Origin: Theristus sp. LFF4_11
Lineage: Eukaryota > Nematoda > Chromadorea > Monhysterida > Xyalidae
DNA length: 64,000 nt
Reading direction: 5' to 3'
Assembly (NCBI GenBank): GCA_030248135.1
Contig: JASANC010001390.1
Span: 60,460-124,459, forward strand
Within the stretch, counting starts at the first letter, position 1. Every line of letters begins with the position of its first letter. Position numbers and translations under genes: made by a program. The notes beneath the pieces are model-generated. The model worked only from the letters and a program-made list of their open reading frames with translations. It searched no databases and was not told where the DNA came from. Positions 34,793 through 44,786 of this stretch are shown here, piece by piece.

Positions 34793-36278
34793 TTGGTAGT
34801 TTCTTTTTGTTTTCATAATTTGCTCCTGCCTTCCCTCGGGTACGCAACAACCAACCGTTTCGTTGAATTGAATTTGAACAGAACTTTGTTTCATTTTGTT
34901 TGTTTTGTTTTTGTCTGTTTCTAGTTTTTTTATGTCCAACGGTTTGTTTCTGCCAAAATTATCTTTTTGCAAGTTTTTTAATTTTTTTATAAAACTCATC
35001 TTTCTCTGGTCGATAGAATTGTCAATATTTTAGCAACAACAACACAACGGGGTGATTATTATTCAAATAAGTGCTTTATTTTAAAAAAATTGTTGCTTGA
35101 AAATACAAAGAAGTCACATTTATCCGTGATATAATTTTGAGATGTTTTGTAGTATTTTCATCATGCGTTTTTTTGGAGCTTCCACGCTTGAACTTGGCTT
35201 TGTTGCGGTGAAAACGAAGAAACCATGTTGGTTTTTTACGTTTATCAGTTCAAGATTTGAAATGTGTTGAAAATATTGTCGCGTCATCTGTTGAGCCAAA
35301 AAAGAACGTGTTTCAACTTTCATTCACGTTCGTTTGATATAACTGCTGTTTTTGTAAACCTGGCAATCGCCCGTCAGTCTGTCTGAGACGTTTTCTCAAA
35401 CGAACTATACCTGTATTGACTGAATGTTTTTTGTGAATTTGTCGACTAAAATCATTTTACAGTTGCAAGTTGGTTCAAGAAAGTGATGAATAAAAATTGG
35501 ATTTGCCTGAATGAAAGTTGGTTTGGAGGATTTTGCTTGGTCATGCACTTGTTTTCGTTTGCTTGTTGTGTACTCGCAAACACAGCGCTATGCACTGGCT
35601 TGGCTTGGCCGTTATTTCTGTGGTGCATGTGCCTGTGCTTTTGCTTCATGTGTTTTTACTTGTTGCTTCAACTTTAGCTAGATGAGTGGTTGCACGCAGG
35701 TAGACTTCGTCTGTTGCTTCGTGCACATTGATTGGTCCACTTTGGAATGGGTCTGTTTTGGGTGTGGTGTTTGCGCATTGGTGCTCTGCGTTTGCGTATG
35801 TGGGCCGATCGATGCTGGTTAGGCTGCTCATGTTGATGCATGGCAGCTGTCGGCAATTTCCTAGTACATAAGTTGTTGTTGTTTCGGTAAATGCCTGCTC
35901 ATGTTCGAAAGTACGATTTTCGGTCAGATGTGCTACAATGAAGTCTTAGGTACCTAAACCTAATCCTGAGTCAAGCCTTGAGTGAGTTTTGACACTCCGC
36001 CCCCTCATTGTGTGTGCTCCACAGTCTCTGTGCTGTACATGTGTTTTCAAGTATGAGACGTCACGGTTTCGGTGCATGTAATATGAAAGGCTTGACCAGG
36101 AATTTAGCTCAGGTGAGTCCCATTCGGTCTTGCGGATAGGATAAAATCGAGGCCAAGATTAATTGCTTCTTTCATCATTTCTCCAAGTGGTTTTCGCATT
36201 TGCAGTTTTGCAGCGCGATTCTTTATGAGACCGAACCAATAATTGTTGGCGCATATTTATTGATCACGTTTGTGTCCA
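34793..36278. other. Intergenic DNA after CAP
   Basis: Contains the CAP 3'UTR. GAATAAAA near 35487 is one possible polyadenylation signal. No supported gene was seen. A short minus-strand frame at about 36113-36250 has protein-like composition but no start, splice site or family. Confidence 0.4.
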
Positions 36279-36451
36279 CAGTCGAGCTCTTAAATTATAT
36301 AGGGAATTAACTGATTGGTTGGTAGTCACGTGATGCATGCTCTCTGTGCAGGCGAACTCCTCCGCCCACAGCAATGCCTGCACAGAGAGCATGCATGCAC
36401 GTGACCACCACCAACCAATCAGCTGATTCCGTATAATTTAGAGTTCCACTG
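36279..36451. mobile_element. MITE family M2, copy 2
   Basis: Starts CAGTCGAGCTCTTAAATTAT and ends ATAATTTAGAGTTCCACTG. The inner arms GGTTGGTAGTCACGTGATGC, CATGCTCTCTGTGCAGGC and their reverse complements make a strong hairpin. This is the best preserved copy in the window. Confidence 0.8.
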
Positions 36452-36466
36452 TATCTATTCACTGAA

Positions 36467-36641
36467 ACAGCCGTGCGCTTTCGACGTCGAAACTGAAGTG
36501 CGCTCGCTGTCCGTCCGCAGTCGTCGTCAGTCGCTCCACACGCCACATCATCAGCGCCACGGAGGCAGCCATCATCACGAGCACTGCCACCAACCTGCGC
36601 AACCGAGAAATACACGGGTAATGACGACGTTTGGAAATCAA
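36467..36641 (-). CDS. Uncertain GC-rich exon; minus frame encodes a membrane segment
   Basis: This GC-rich island is open on both strands. The minus frame (from ATG 36641 to TGA) gives 60 aa: a basic start, a hydrophobic helix (LVAVLVMMAASVALMMW) and a short polar tail, with more G/C at third positions than the plus frame, like the recognised genes here. The plus frame (after CTGAAACAG, ending before GTAATG) is His-rich. No family is recognised, so which strand, if either, is coding is open. A CTG/TTG repeat lies just to the right (about 36673-36708). Confidence 0.25.
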
Positions 36642-36972
36642 TCAATCGGCATTCCATTATTCGGAAATGTCTTATTGTTGCTGTTGCTGTTGTTGTTGTT
36701 GTTGTTCATGGCCCAGAGTGCGAAAGGTAGTGACGCGATTTGAACCAATTTTTGCTGTCTTGATTGTAACACGTGAACACAGATTTTTTGCAGCAACTTT
36801 AGTTGTGTCTCTCGTGTGACCCTTTTCCGGTTCTACGACTCTATCTGTGGTCTGTCCTGTCATATTTCAGAAACTTGTGTCGCTTCACCGAATCTGCTTG
36901 CCGCGTCAAATTTTCAATGTTTGCTGGCATTGGGTCGCAGTACTGGAAAAAAGATTAAAATACTACGTTTTC

Positions 36973-37080
36973 TCAGAGAACTGAAAATTCAAATGGAAAA
37001 CCAAAAATTCAAAATGTTTGCTCAGAGACCCAAAAATTCAAAATGTTTGCTCAGAGAACCAAAAATTCAAAATGTTTGAA
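36973..37080. repeat. Short tandem repeat, ~27-bp unit
   Basis: AAAAATTCAAAATGTTTGCT followed by CAGAGA(A/C)CC is repeated about three times, with an older fourth copy at the left. Non-coding. Confidence 0.8.
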
Positions 37081-37775
37081 ACGCGTCTACCAGTATCCGC
37101 TCCTGAACGCTATTTCACACTAAATTCAAGGAGGGTGAAAGTGGTTGACAAAAAAACGATTGAAGTTGTATTTTTATAATTAAAAAAATACTTTGTTTAA
37201 ATTTTCGACGCAACAAAACATGCGCATAAAAACATAACAAACATGGTTGATCGTGCATTCGTGTGGTCCATCTGTCCTTCGAAACTAGTCGGGCAGAAAA
37301 ATGTGATTCAACCAAACCCAGAAGTAGTATCCCACACTTTGAAAAGCTGTATCTCGCAAACCGCTGAACCGATTCAGCTTAAATTTTAAACAAACAATAA
37401 TAAAAGTCTAACTTAGATGTGTGCCAATTTTTAGCCTAGTCGGTTCATAGGTTGGTGAGTTGCAGAGCCAAAACCAAAAAAAACGTGTTTTTCTCACGTC
37501 ACTACAACAAAAATCCGAGTATTTATGCTTTTATCACTTCTGAAAAACATTGAAACTGAAACAGGAAGTCTTCTCAACCTAAGCTGCAGCTATTCATGAT
37601 AATAAGAAACAGTAAAATGGAAAATCAAAAAGGAAAAACCGTGCGCTGCAAGCTATCAAGCGCAAAGACAGAGGGAAACATCATGTTGTTCGAATGCGCC
37701 GTTAGCCGCAAGAGAAACGTGCTGACTAACAGACCAACCCTTTTGACTTTTTCTTTTTTGTTTCGTTCGATTGGG

Positions 37776-38352
37776 TGTGCGGATGGTTCTAAACACTCGG
37801 TCGCTTCTAAACCCTCGGTCAGTTCTAAACCCGATACAGGGTGTGCCCGCATGCTGTTTTTTTACGCAAATAAGAAAGTTACTTCTGCTGCATATTACTC
37901 AGTGGTTTTTGTTTTGTTGTGAATTGAAATATTGACACATTTTCTGAATAAAAAGATTCTGAATAAAAATGATTGTTCAAAAACTCCATCACGGGATTTT
38001 CAGTATGCACCTTCTAATAAAGGCTTGCGAAGCTTTAGGTCCCTTCAAATGAAGGCTTGCGAAGCCTTAGGTTACCTACAGTCTTTTGAATCTGAAAGGT
38101 ATCTATGCGTGCTATTGATTGTGCCGTACTATGATATTGATATTGCCAGATGGCATGATGTATGCTGTACAAAGCTTAGTCAATATCATAAATGATAAGC
38201 AATTGATATACCTTAAGTTGTGATTGGAAACACGTGAAATGTTTTCAGTGGTGAAGAAACAGTGCGTGCATGCGTGCAGAAACACACCCGGTATATAAAA
38301 CACAGTTTAGAACGGGTTTAGAAATGACCGTGGGTTTAGAACTGACACCCTT
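37776..38352. mobile_element. Element with ~70-bp inverted ends made of TTCTAAACCC motifs
   Basis: The left end (three spaced TTCTAAAC motifs separated by TCGGTCGC and TCGGTCAG, then GATACAGGGTGT) recurs in reverse complement at about 38284-38352. The ~430 bp between includes AAAGGCTTGCGAAGCTTTAG and its near repeat. The DUF4817-type fragment starts 32 bp to the right and may belong to it. Confidence 0.5.
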
Positions 38353-38383
38353 GTTGTGTTCTCTTTCGTTTTCAGGCCGTGAA

Positions 38384-38623
38384 ATGAGCCGACTTCCGAT
38401 CGAAAATCGTGTATTCGTTGTGAAGAATTATTACCAAACACAAAACTCTGCTGAAACCGCCCGGCGGTATTTGAACGCGTTTGGCAGGTCATTCAATCGG
38501 AAAGAAGTGCCCAATCTTGTGCAACGTTTCGAAGTGCAAGAAAGTGCATTGCTGCGAGCGGCGGTCATTTTGAATGTGATTAAGAATGTTCGAATGTGTA
38601 AAATTGAATATTATTCTTTATGA
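38384..38623 (+). pseudogene. DUF4817-type transposase N-terminal remnant
   Basis: After a TTTTCAG acceptor the frame reads MSRLPIENRVFVVKNYYQTQ, then NSAETARRYLNAFGRSF and VPNLVQRFEVQES. This is the layout of the DUF4817 helix-turn-helix domain found at the start of many mariner-type transposases in arthropods and nematodes (a short start, RVFIV..YY.TQNSA, then LV.RFE). After about 55 residues the sequence diverges and stops at 79 aa with no catalytic domain, so it is a decayed fragment or a captured domain. Confidence 0.6.
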
Positions 38624-39031
38624 TTGTTGAAACGGTGATTAAAGTGAAAAAACCGGACAAATGGTCGGAAAACTTTTCGAAAAAAATTTTCATTAACCCA
38701 ATTGTTTGTCTACGAATCGCATGTGTGGCTAAGTATAACCATTGCATTGTACTAAAAATGTGCGTCACTTTTGATGACGGATTAAAATAGAATACACAAC
38801 CCGTTATTATCAGATAGTTATTTTTGCAGTCCAGCAAAAAAGTCGTCGCCAGCGTACCGAAACGTCCGATTAAAAGTTTTATTTTTTCGATTAAAAAAGT
38901 TGCGGACGAAATATGAATAACAATAACAGAGAAAGTATAGAGAAAGTCCATCTTGCATGTCGGCTCCGCCCACAAAAACATGGAGTATTTATTCACCGTC
39001 GACATGTATTTTACTTATATCTCATCTCAAA

Positions 39032-42000
39032 ATGTCTCCCCAACGAATCCTAACTGCTGTTGTCGCCCTGTTTAGCACAGGTAAACAATACTTCTTTTTC
39101 GACGTGCACAACAATACCATGAGCACGGAGCAAATGTAGCTACTACTTCTAAAGCAAACTAATAACACGTGTGGCCAATTTAGTAGCAATTTTAGCAGCA
39201 GACGCTTTTCGGTTGCTGTTCAATTTAGTAGTAACCGTTTCTCAGTTATAGGGGCAACAAAGCAAACAACGAAAACATTGAACAAATAAAAAACGTTATT
39301 TAACCGCAGTGCCGCAAGCGCCGACGCAAATCGTGCCGGACGCGGGCGTCTGTCCGCCGGGCGGCTTGCCGCAAGTGTCCGTCAGCAACGCCTGCTTTGC
39401 ACTGGTCAACACGCAGACGCCACGGCAACACCACGCCAACGCGGACTGCATCGAGCGTGGCGGCCGTTTGGCGGTGCTGCACGACGCCACGACGCGTGAC
39501 GCTGTCGACCAGCTGGTGGTCGGTTTGGTTGGCACATATGCATGCGTGAACATGTTAAGCGGCATTCATGAAGGAGAGTTTAGCGACGCATAGCTGCGCG
39601 GTCACTAAATAGTACGTCATGAATGCCCCGTTAGCGTGCAGCCGTGTGTGTGCCGGCCATAACCGTTTTGTGCGGCGGTATGGTATGGTACAAGCATGGG
39701 CCTGATGCCGCAAATCGATTTGCGGTGAGGTGGGTGACCGCAGCGTGTTGCGGTGAACCGCAGCACACGCATCGCCGGATTTACAAACCCGCACATATGT
39801 CAGCACCATGCTCCACCGTGGCACGAGTATGGCGTCCGTACTGCCGAAAAAAACCGCGTAACCCGCAATTTTCTCCGGTATATACCCCGAAAGCAGAAGC
39901 AGGCTTGCAGTATAAACCGACTGAAGTCTGTGGATTTTCATTTCTGATTGTGCACATGCGCACAGGTCGGCCAGCTAACTGCGAACGGGGACGTCGGCGC
40001 GTGGGTGGCCGCGGAGCGGGTACGTCTGCGACCGGCGAGCCAGTCCGCAACGGCAGACCGCGCGAACTGGGCGTACGACCTCGAGCATCAGAACTGGGGC
40101 CAGCTGTTCACGGGACTCTGGCAGAACCCGGCCTATCCGGACAGCACGGACAGGTTGATCGAGTTTTTGCGCGTCGAAAACGAGACACGACGCCGCGTTC
40201 TCGTTTGCCTCGCGTACCCGAACACAGTTGTGCCACTATAGTAATGACTTCACACACTGAGTGGATAAGAGCATCGAGATCGTTTTTTTTTGTTGATTTC
40301 TCAATGAACAGATTCTGCGCGGCGTGGGACATTCGCGAGAACCCGAACACACTAAACGCCGCCGGCTGCACGCTACGCTGCACGCCCGGCAACGCTGCAC
40401 GCGGCTGCCCCGCGTACGTCTGTGAATTCCGTGAGTGCGTTGTGTTTTTTTTTGTTTGCCGCCTCATTTGCGACACTATGTTGTGGCATTGTATATCTCG
40501 AGGATTGCCTTAATGAATGCAATTAGTGACCCCAGTACCACATGCACCGTTGTTTTTCCGCTTTTGCATGACAGCTTTCTGATGACTATTGTATGGTGTT
40601 GTCTTTCGTCTGCCTCCGACGCCAGTCCACGCGCAGACAGGAACTCAGTTTCCTTGCATTTGACGCGGCGATTCAAATTGCCCTGCAATACGACAGGGTC
40701 ACTTTGGCAGCCTCAATCATCGAGCATAAAACTAGGTTCTTTCGAAGCATGCAAACGCATTAGTCTGAGAAAAAGATAATTTTAGGCAATAAGGCTTGCG
40801 CGTCCAGTCCTTGCCAAAACGGTGGCACGTGTTTCGACAACGACGATATTGAGCAGACTGGTCGCTGTGTCTGCGCGAGCGGCTACGAAGGGACACTGTG
40901 CGAGACGCCGAGTAGGGTTTGCGTTGTCAGTTGGCGAAAAGTAGTCAAAGCAAATGCATGTAACTCGTGTGACCAAAGGCTACCATTGACACACAAGATC
41001 AGTAAAATCAAAAAAATCAGACAATTATCGCATCTTAGTTTGTGAGCAAAAAAGTTTAGTCTCAAACACAAGAGTTTATATTCAGATTCAGATCGTTTCG
41101 AAGAACCATCACACCAGAACTAATTTGTACTTGTACTTTGGGCTTGGAATGGTGATGAAATCCATGCGGAATACCGTATTACCCCCATTAAACCCCCCCC
41201 CACCAATAATCCCCCCCCCACCAATAAACCCCCACCCCTAAAAGTCGCTGACGTATTAATCCCCCATGGGGGTTTATTGGGGGTAATACGGTAGTACCCA
41301 TAATCCAAAGTATAAAACTGAAATGAAAAGAAAAGGTTTTTGAAGACGCGTGTGAAAAGGAAAGGCCGATGAACTAAAAAACCGTAACGTCGCTTTCGCA
41401 GTCATCCACCCCGTGAACATCCATCCACCATTGCCAGTCGATCACCACCCCGTGTGCTTCGCGGCTGATCAAACGGTCGAAACGAAACACGGCGGCGTGA
41501 AGAACATGACCGAATTGAAGATCGGTGATGAGGTACGTTTGACAAGTCTCAATCCGTTTAGCTTAGTTCAAATTTATCAATCAGAGCACTGGGTGGTTGG
41601 TAGAAAGTTCCAGAAATACATGCGAAACAAAATTATTTGAAGAACTTTTTCGTCTGATAGCAAGACCAACGGTTGTGCGACTAACGAGTTCTAATAGCGG
41701 CTAACACAAACCACTCAAGCAAAAAACCAAAAAAAAAACAAGTTTTGTGGTGAACGGGCCAAGTTGCTGGAGCATGGGCGCGTGCATGCGCGCTGCACGT
41801 GCCTGTGTTTTGGCTGCTTGGTCCTGGGCTCGCTCTGGATGTGTGCAGAATGTGGAACGCTCGCAATGTGGAATGCAATGGAACACGAATGCAATGCGTG
41901 ATAAGAAAGTTTATGCCATGAAAACGCTGTCTTTTTGCTAACGATTTTTAGTCTGTTTACTGTGTATTTTTTCGTGAATAATAAAACTTGAAACAACTAA

Positions 42001-43172
42001 ATCAACAGTACGTCGCAATAAGTTTGGTTAGTTTTTCGATCACTTTTTTGAGTGTACAATTCATGTTACTGACGTCCACTCACTCACACGTTGACAAAAA
42101 AATTCAACAAATTGTCGACCAACCAGCCGATTTTGTTGATTGAATGGACGTTACGTCGACTGAGTTTCCTTGACAACAGGTACTGGTCGGCTTCAACGAG
42201 CACGGCCACGGCGAGTACAGCGTCGTGCGCCTGTGGCTGCACGGTGACGCCGACATAGAACACGAGTACCTCGAGATCGTGACAGCCGCCGGCAAGCGAC
42301 TACGCATCTCCGGCCGTCATTTGCTGCCGCGTGTCGCCTGCGACCAGCCGGTGGTGGGGAGCGAACTGGCGAACGCGGCACGATTCGCGAACACGCTGCG
42401 CGTCGGCGACTGTTTGGTGACGGTCGATTCAGAGGAACACAATCGACTCGGCCGGGATAAAGTGCTGCAGGTCAATGGGGCTGTTTTCTTTCAGTGAACA
42501 GTTCTGCCTGGTGTCCGTCGCACTGACGAGCCACGGGGCACCGCGCGGTACGCGTCTACCTGGCGAAACAGCAAACAGCGAACTTCGTGTGTTGATATAC
42601 CAGTGCAGTTGCTAAAACAGCATGCCAACAAACGAGCGGTGGATTTCGGCAATACTTTTATAGACGGCTAGCCGAGAAAAACGCACAGAGAACGCCGTCG
42701 AGTGGGCCGCTCGCCAATCGAGTTTTTCTTTCTTTCATTAAGTGCCTGTACAGCGCACCGGCGAGGCTCGATCCCCGAACGCACAAACAACGCGAGTCTA
42801 ACCAGCTTCCCCCGGACCACGAGCGGGACAAACAACGGTCAACGTTTGGCACACGAACGACTGTTGAAGCGGCTGTGTTCAATTGATTTGCATGATTTGC
42901 ATTTCCAGATCAACGTCGTTCGCGCGTTCGGCGCATTCAATCCGGTGACGGACGCCGGCACGCTGCTCGTCAGCGGTGTGCACAGTTCGTGCTATGCGGC
43001 GTTCGAGTCGCATCGGCTGCAGCATCAACTGGTGCACCTCTACTCGAGTGTGACGCGTTTCATTGCTGCTGTGACAAGATCGGACTCCAGTCAGCGTCAC
43101 AGTCGAGAGCTGCCGCTGTTGATGAAATCACTGCTGTTTGTTGGTGATTACATGAGAGCTTCTGTTGTTTAG
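39032..43172 (+). CDS. Secreted C-type-lectin-like / EGF / hedgehog-type Hint protein, 458 aa
   Basis: Exons: 39032-39080, 39310-39518 (end approximate: weak donor, alternative near 39527), 39966-40153, 40312-40430, 40786-40911, 41402-41532, 42180-42470, 42909-43172. A short hydrophobic start (MSPQRILTAVVALFSTA) suggests secretion. Residues ~30-188 look like a C-type lectin fold (CF.LV, CIERGGRLAVLHD, final CPAYVCEF) but lack clear EPN/QPD and WND calcium-sugar motifs. Residues ~191-229 are an EGF domain (SSPCQNGGTC, CVCASGYEGTLCE). From Cys249 follows a Hint domain: CFAADQTVE, GVKNMTELKIGDE, Ser318-Gly-Arg-His321 in place of the usual T..H, and GTLLVSGVHSSCYA with Cys399. Nucleophile Cys, block-B His and SCYA are present, so autocleavage is likely. 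A ~57-residue tail could be the adduct-recognition region. No signalling domain of Hedgehog type is present. Confidence 0.85.
39554..39634. mobile_element. MITE family M1, short copy in lectin-Hint intron
   Basis: TTAAGCGGCATTCATGAAGG at the left, CGTCATGAATGCCCCGTTA at the right, and GCGACGCATAGCTGCGCGGT with GTCACTAAATAGT at the centre. It lies in the intron between the second and third exons. Confidence 0.75.
41172..41293. mobile_element. MITE family M4 (TACCGTATTACCCCC ends), short copy
   Basis: The ends TACCGTATTACCCCC and GGGGGTAATACGGTA are exact inverted repeats. The interior is AATAAACCCCC-type tracts and CCCCCATGGGGGTTTATTGG. It sits in the intron just before the first Hint exon. 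Confidence 0.8.
42669..42829 (+). repeat. SINE-like dispersed repeat, copy 2 (Hint intron)
   Basis: Begins TAGCCGAGAA (fits an A-box start), then AACGCCGTCGAGTGGG, and carries GAGGCTCGATCCCCG (B-box-like) near 42763. It aligns in order with 29152-29301. The A-to-B spacing (~95 bp) is longer than in typical tRNA-derived SINEs. Confidence 0.35.
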
Positions 43173-43402
43173 TTTGTCTGCTGCGACTCAATGCATACAT
43201 AAGTTGATAAAAAGTCAGTGTGGAGCTCAAACGTAGCAGTTCCTGATGTGACCCGAATCTCTGATGACTCGAGTCACGTCAGCAAGTTTGAAATACCGCA
43301 TCAAGCAAGCACAGGTTCCACTCTGTGTCTGCGGTAAGCGCATTGAGTGGCAGAACGACAAGAAAAGATCATGGAAAAGTTCAGATTAATTTATGACTAT
43401 AA

Positions 43403-43858
43403 TACCGTATTACCCCCAATAAACCCCCATGGGGGATTAATACGTCAGTGACTTTTAGGGGTGGGGGTTTATTGGTGGGGGGGGATTATTGGTGGGGGGG
43501 TTTATTTAAAAAAAAAATCTAGGGGTGGGGGTTTGTTGAAAAATGGCAAAAATACATTGCATGGCAGGCAAGAAAGTCGCAGAAACTTCTACTCTACATA
43601 GAAATTTCCTTTTATAACAGCCTTTTGTAATGAAATTACTATTAACTCACCCATTTGGGGCCTTTGGTAGCACAATTTCATCATTTTCACTGCAACCAGC
43701 CACTGAATTCGCTGGGTATGTGTTTCAAACAGGTCTCCAATAATCCCCCATGGGGGATTATTTGTGGGGGGGGATTATTCGGAAACTGGTCGGGGGGTGG
43801 GGGTTTATTGGTGGGGGGGGATTAATGGTGGGGGGGGTTTAATGGGGGTAATACGGTA
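43403..43858. mobile_element. MITE family M4, long copy
   Basis: Same exact ends as 41172-41293 (TACCGTATTACCCCC and reverse complement) but 456 bp. G-rich AATAAACCCCC/TGGGGGTTTATTGG blocks flank an ordinary central segment. It starts 230 bp after the lectin-Hint stop codon and supplies CCAATAAACC near 43416. Confidence 0.8.
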
Positions 43859-44726
43859 GCATGTTTGTTTGTGCAATTGTTACTTGCTTTGTATTCAAAT
43901 TTTTATGTTGCTTCACTTAATAAATATTTTTTGTGTTTTTATGGATAAACTTCAAAAGTATAGGCGTGGTCGTTAAAAATTGACGAAACTGGTTGCTGGT
44001 TGAGTCTGGTTAGAGTGATTGTGATATTTGAAACGCAGTTTGGTTTGAAAAACATGCTGGCTATGGATTGTGTTACAACTTCATTCTGAAAAAAAAATCC
44101 AAGTTCGGTGCACAAGAAAGAGTGCTTTGAAGTCGAAATCACCCTGTTTCAAGCGCATCCCTTAGATATCCTGGCGTTCATTTTGCTTTTTTCAATTTGT
44201 CTTTCTTATTACTCTCGCATGTGTATGCGCGACGCAAACCACACCACGCAATTGCTCTTCATGCACTCCGCTTTGTTATGTCGAAAATTAAAAAAAAAAT
44301 TGAATTTATATTGTGTAGATTATGGTTTATTGCGTTGTGTTTTGGCTTTGACTCACTGTATTACCACTGGTGCGTCACTCGGAAGCCACTTGCTTACGGG
44401 CACACCACTTGCTTTTTGTGGTTGGTTAGGCCCGCTCATTTTGGTTGACTTGTTCGTCACTAGTTTGCGCTGTCTAACGTGGCGTGTTTCAATTTCTTTA
44501 TCTCAAATTCTTAAGTTCAAACCAAACGAAACTTCTTGCTTACAACGTCAGCAGCTGCGTTGTGCTGTCCATTGAGCTGTTCTCCGTTGTCGCCGCTTCT
44601 TCGATGCGCTCAATCTACGTTGGGGTTGGGGGGGGGGGGGGAGAGAAAAGAAAGGTTTTTGGGGTTTTTGGGGGGGTGTAGGGGGGTGGGGGGGGGGGGG
44701 TGTGGTGGGGGGTGCACAATAGTTGT

Positions 44727-44786
<60 letters not shown>

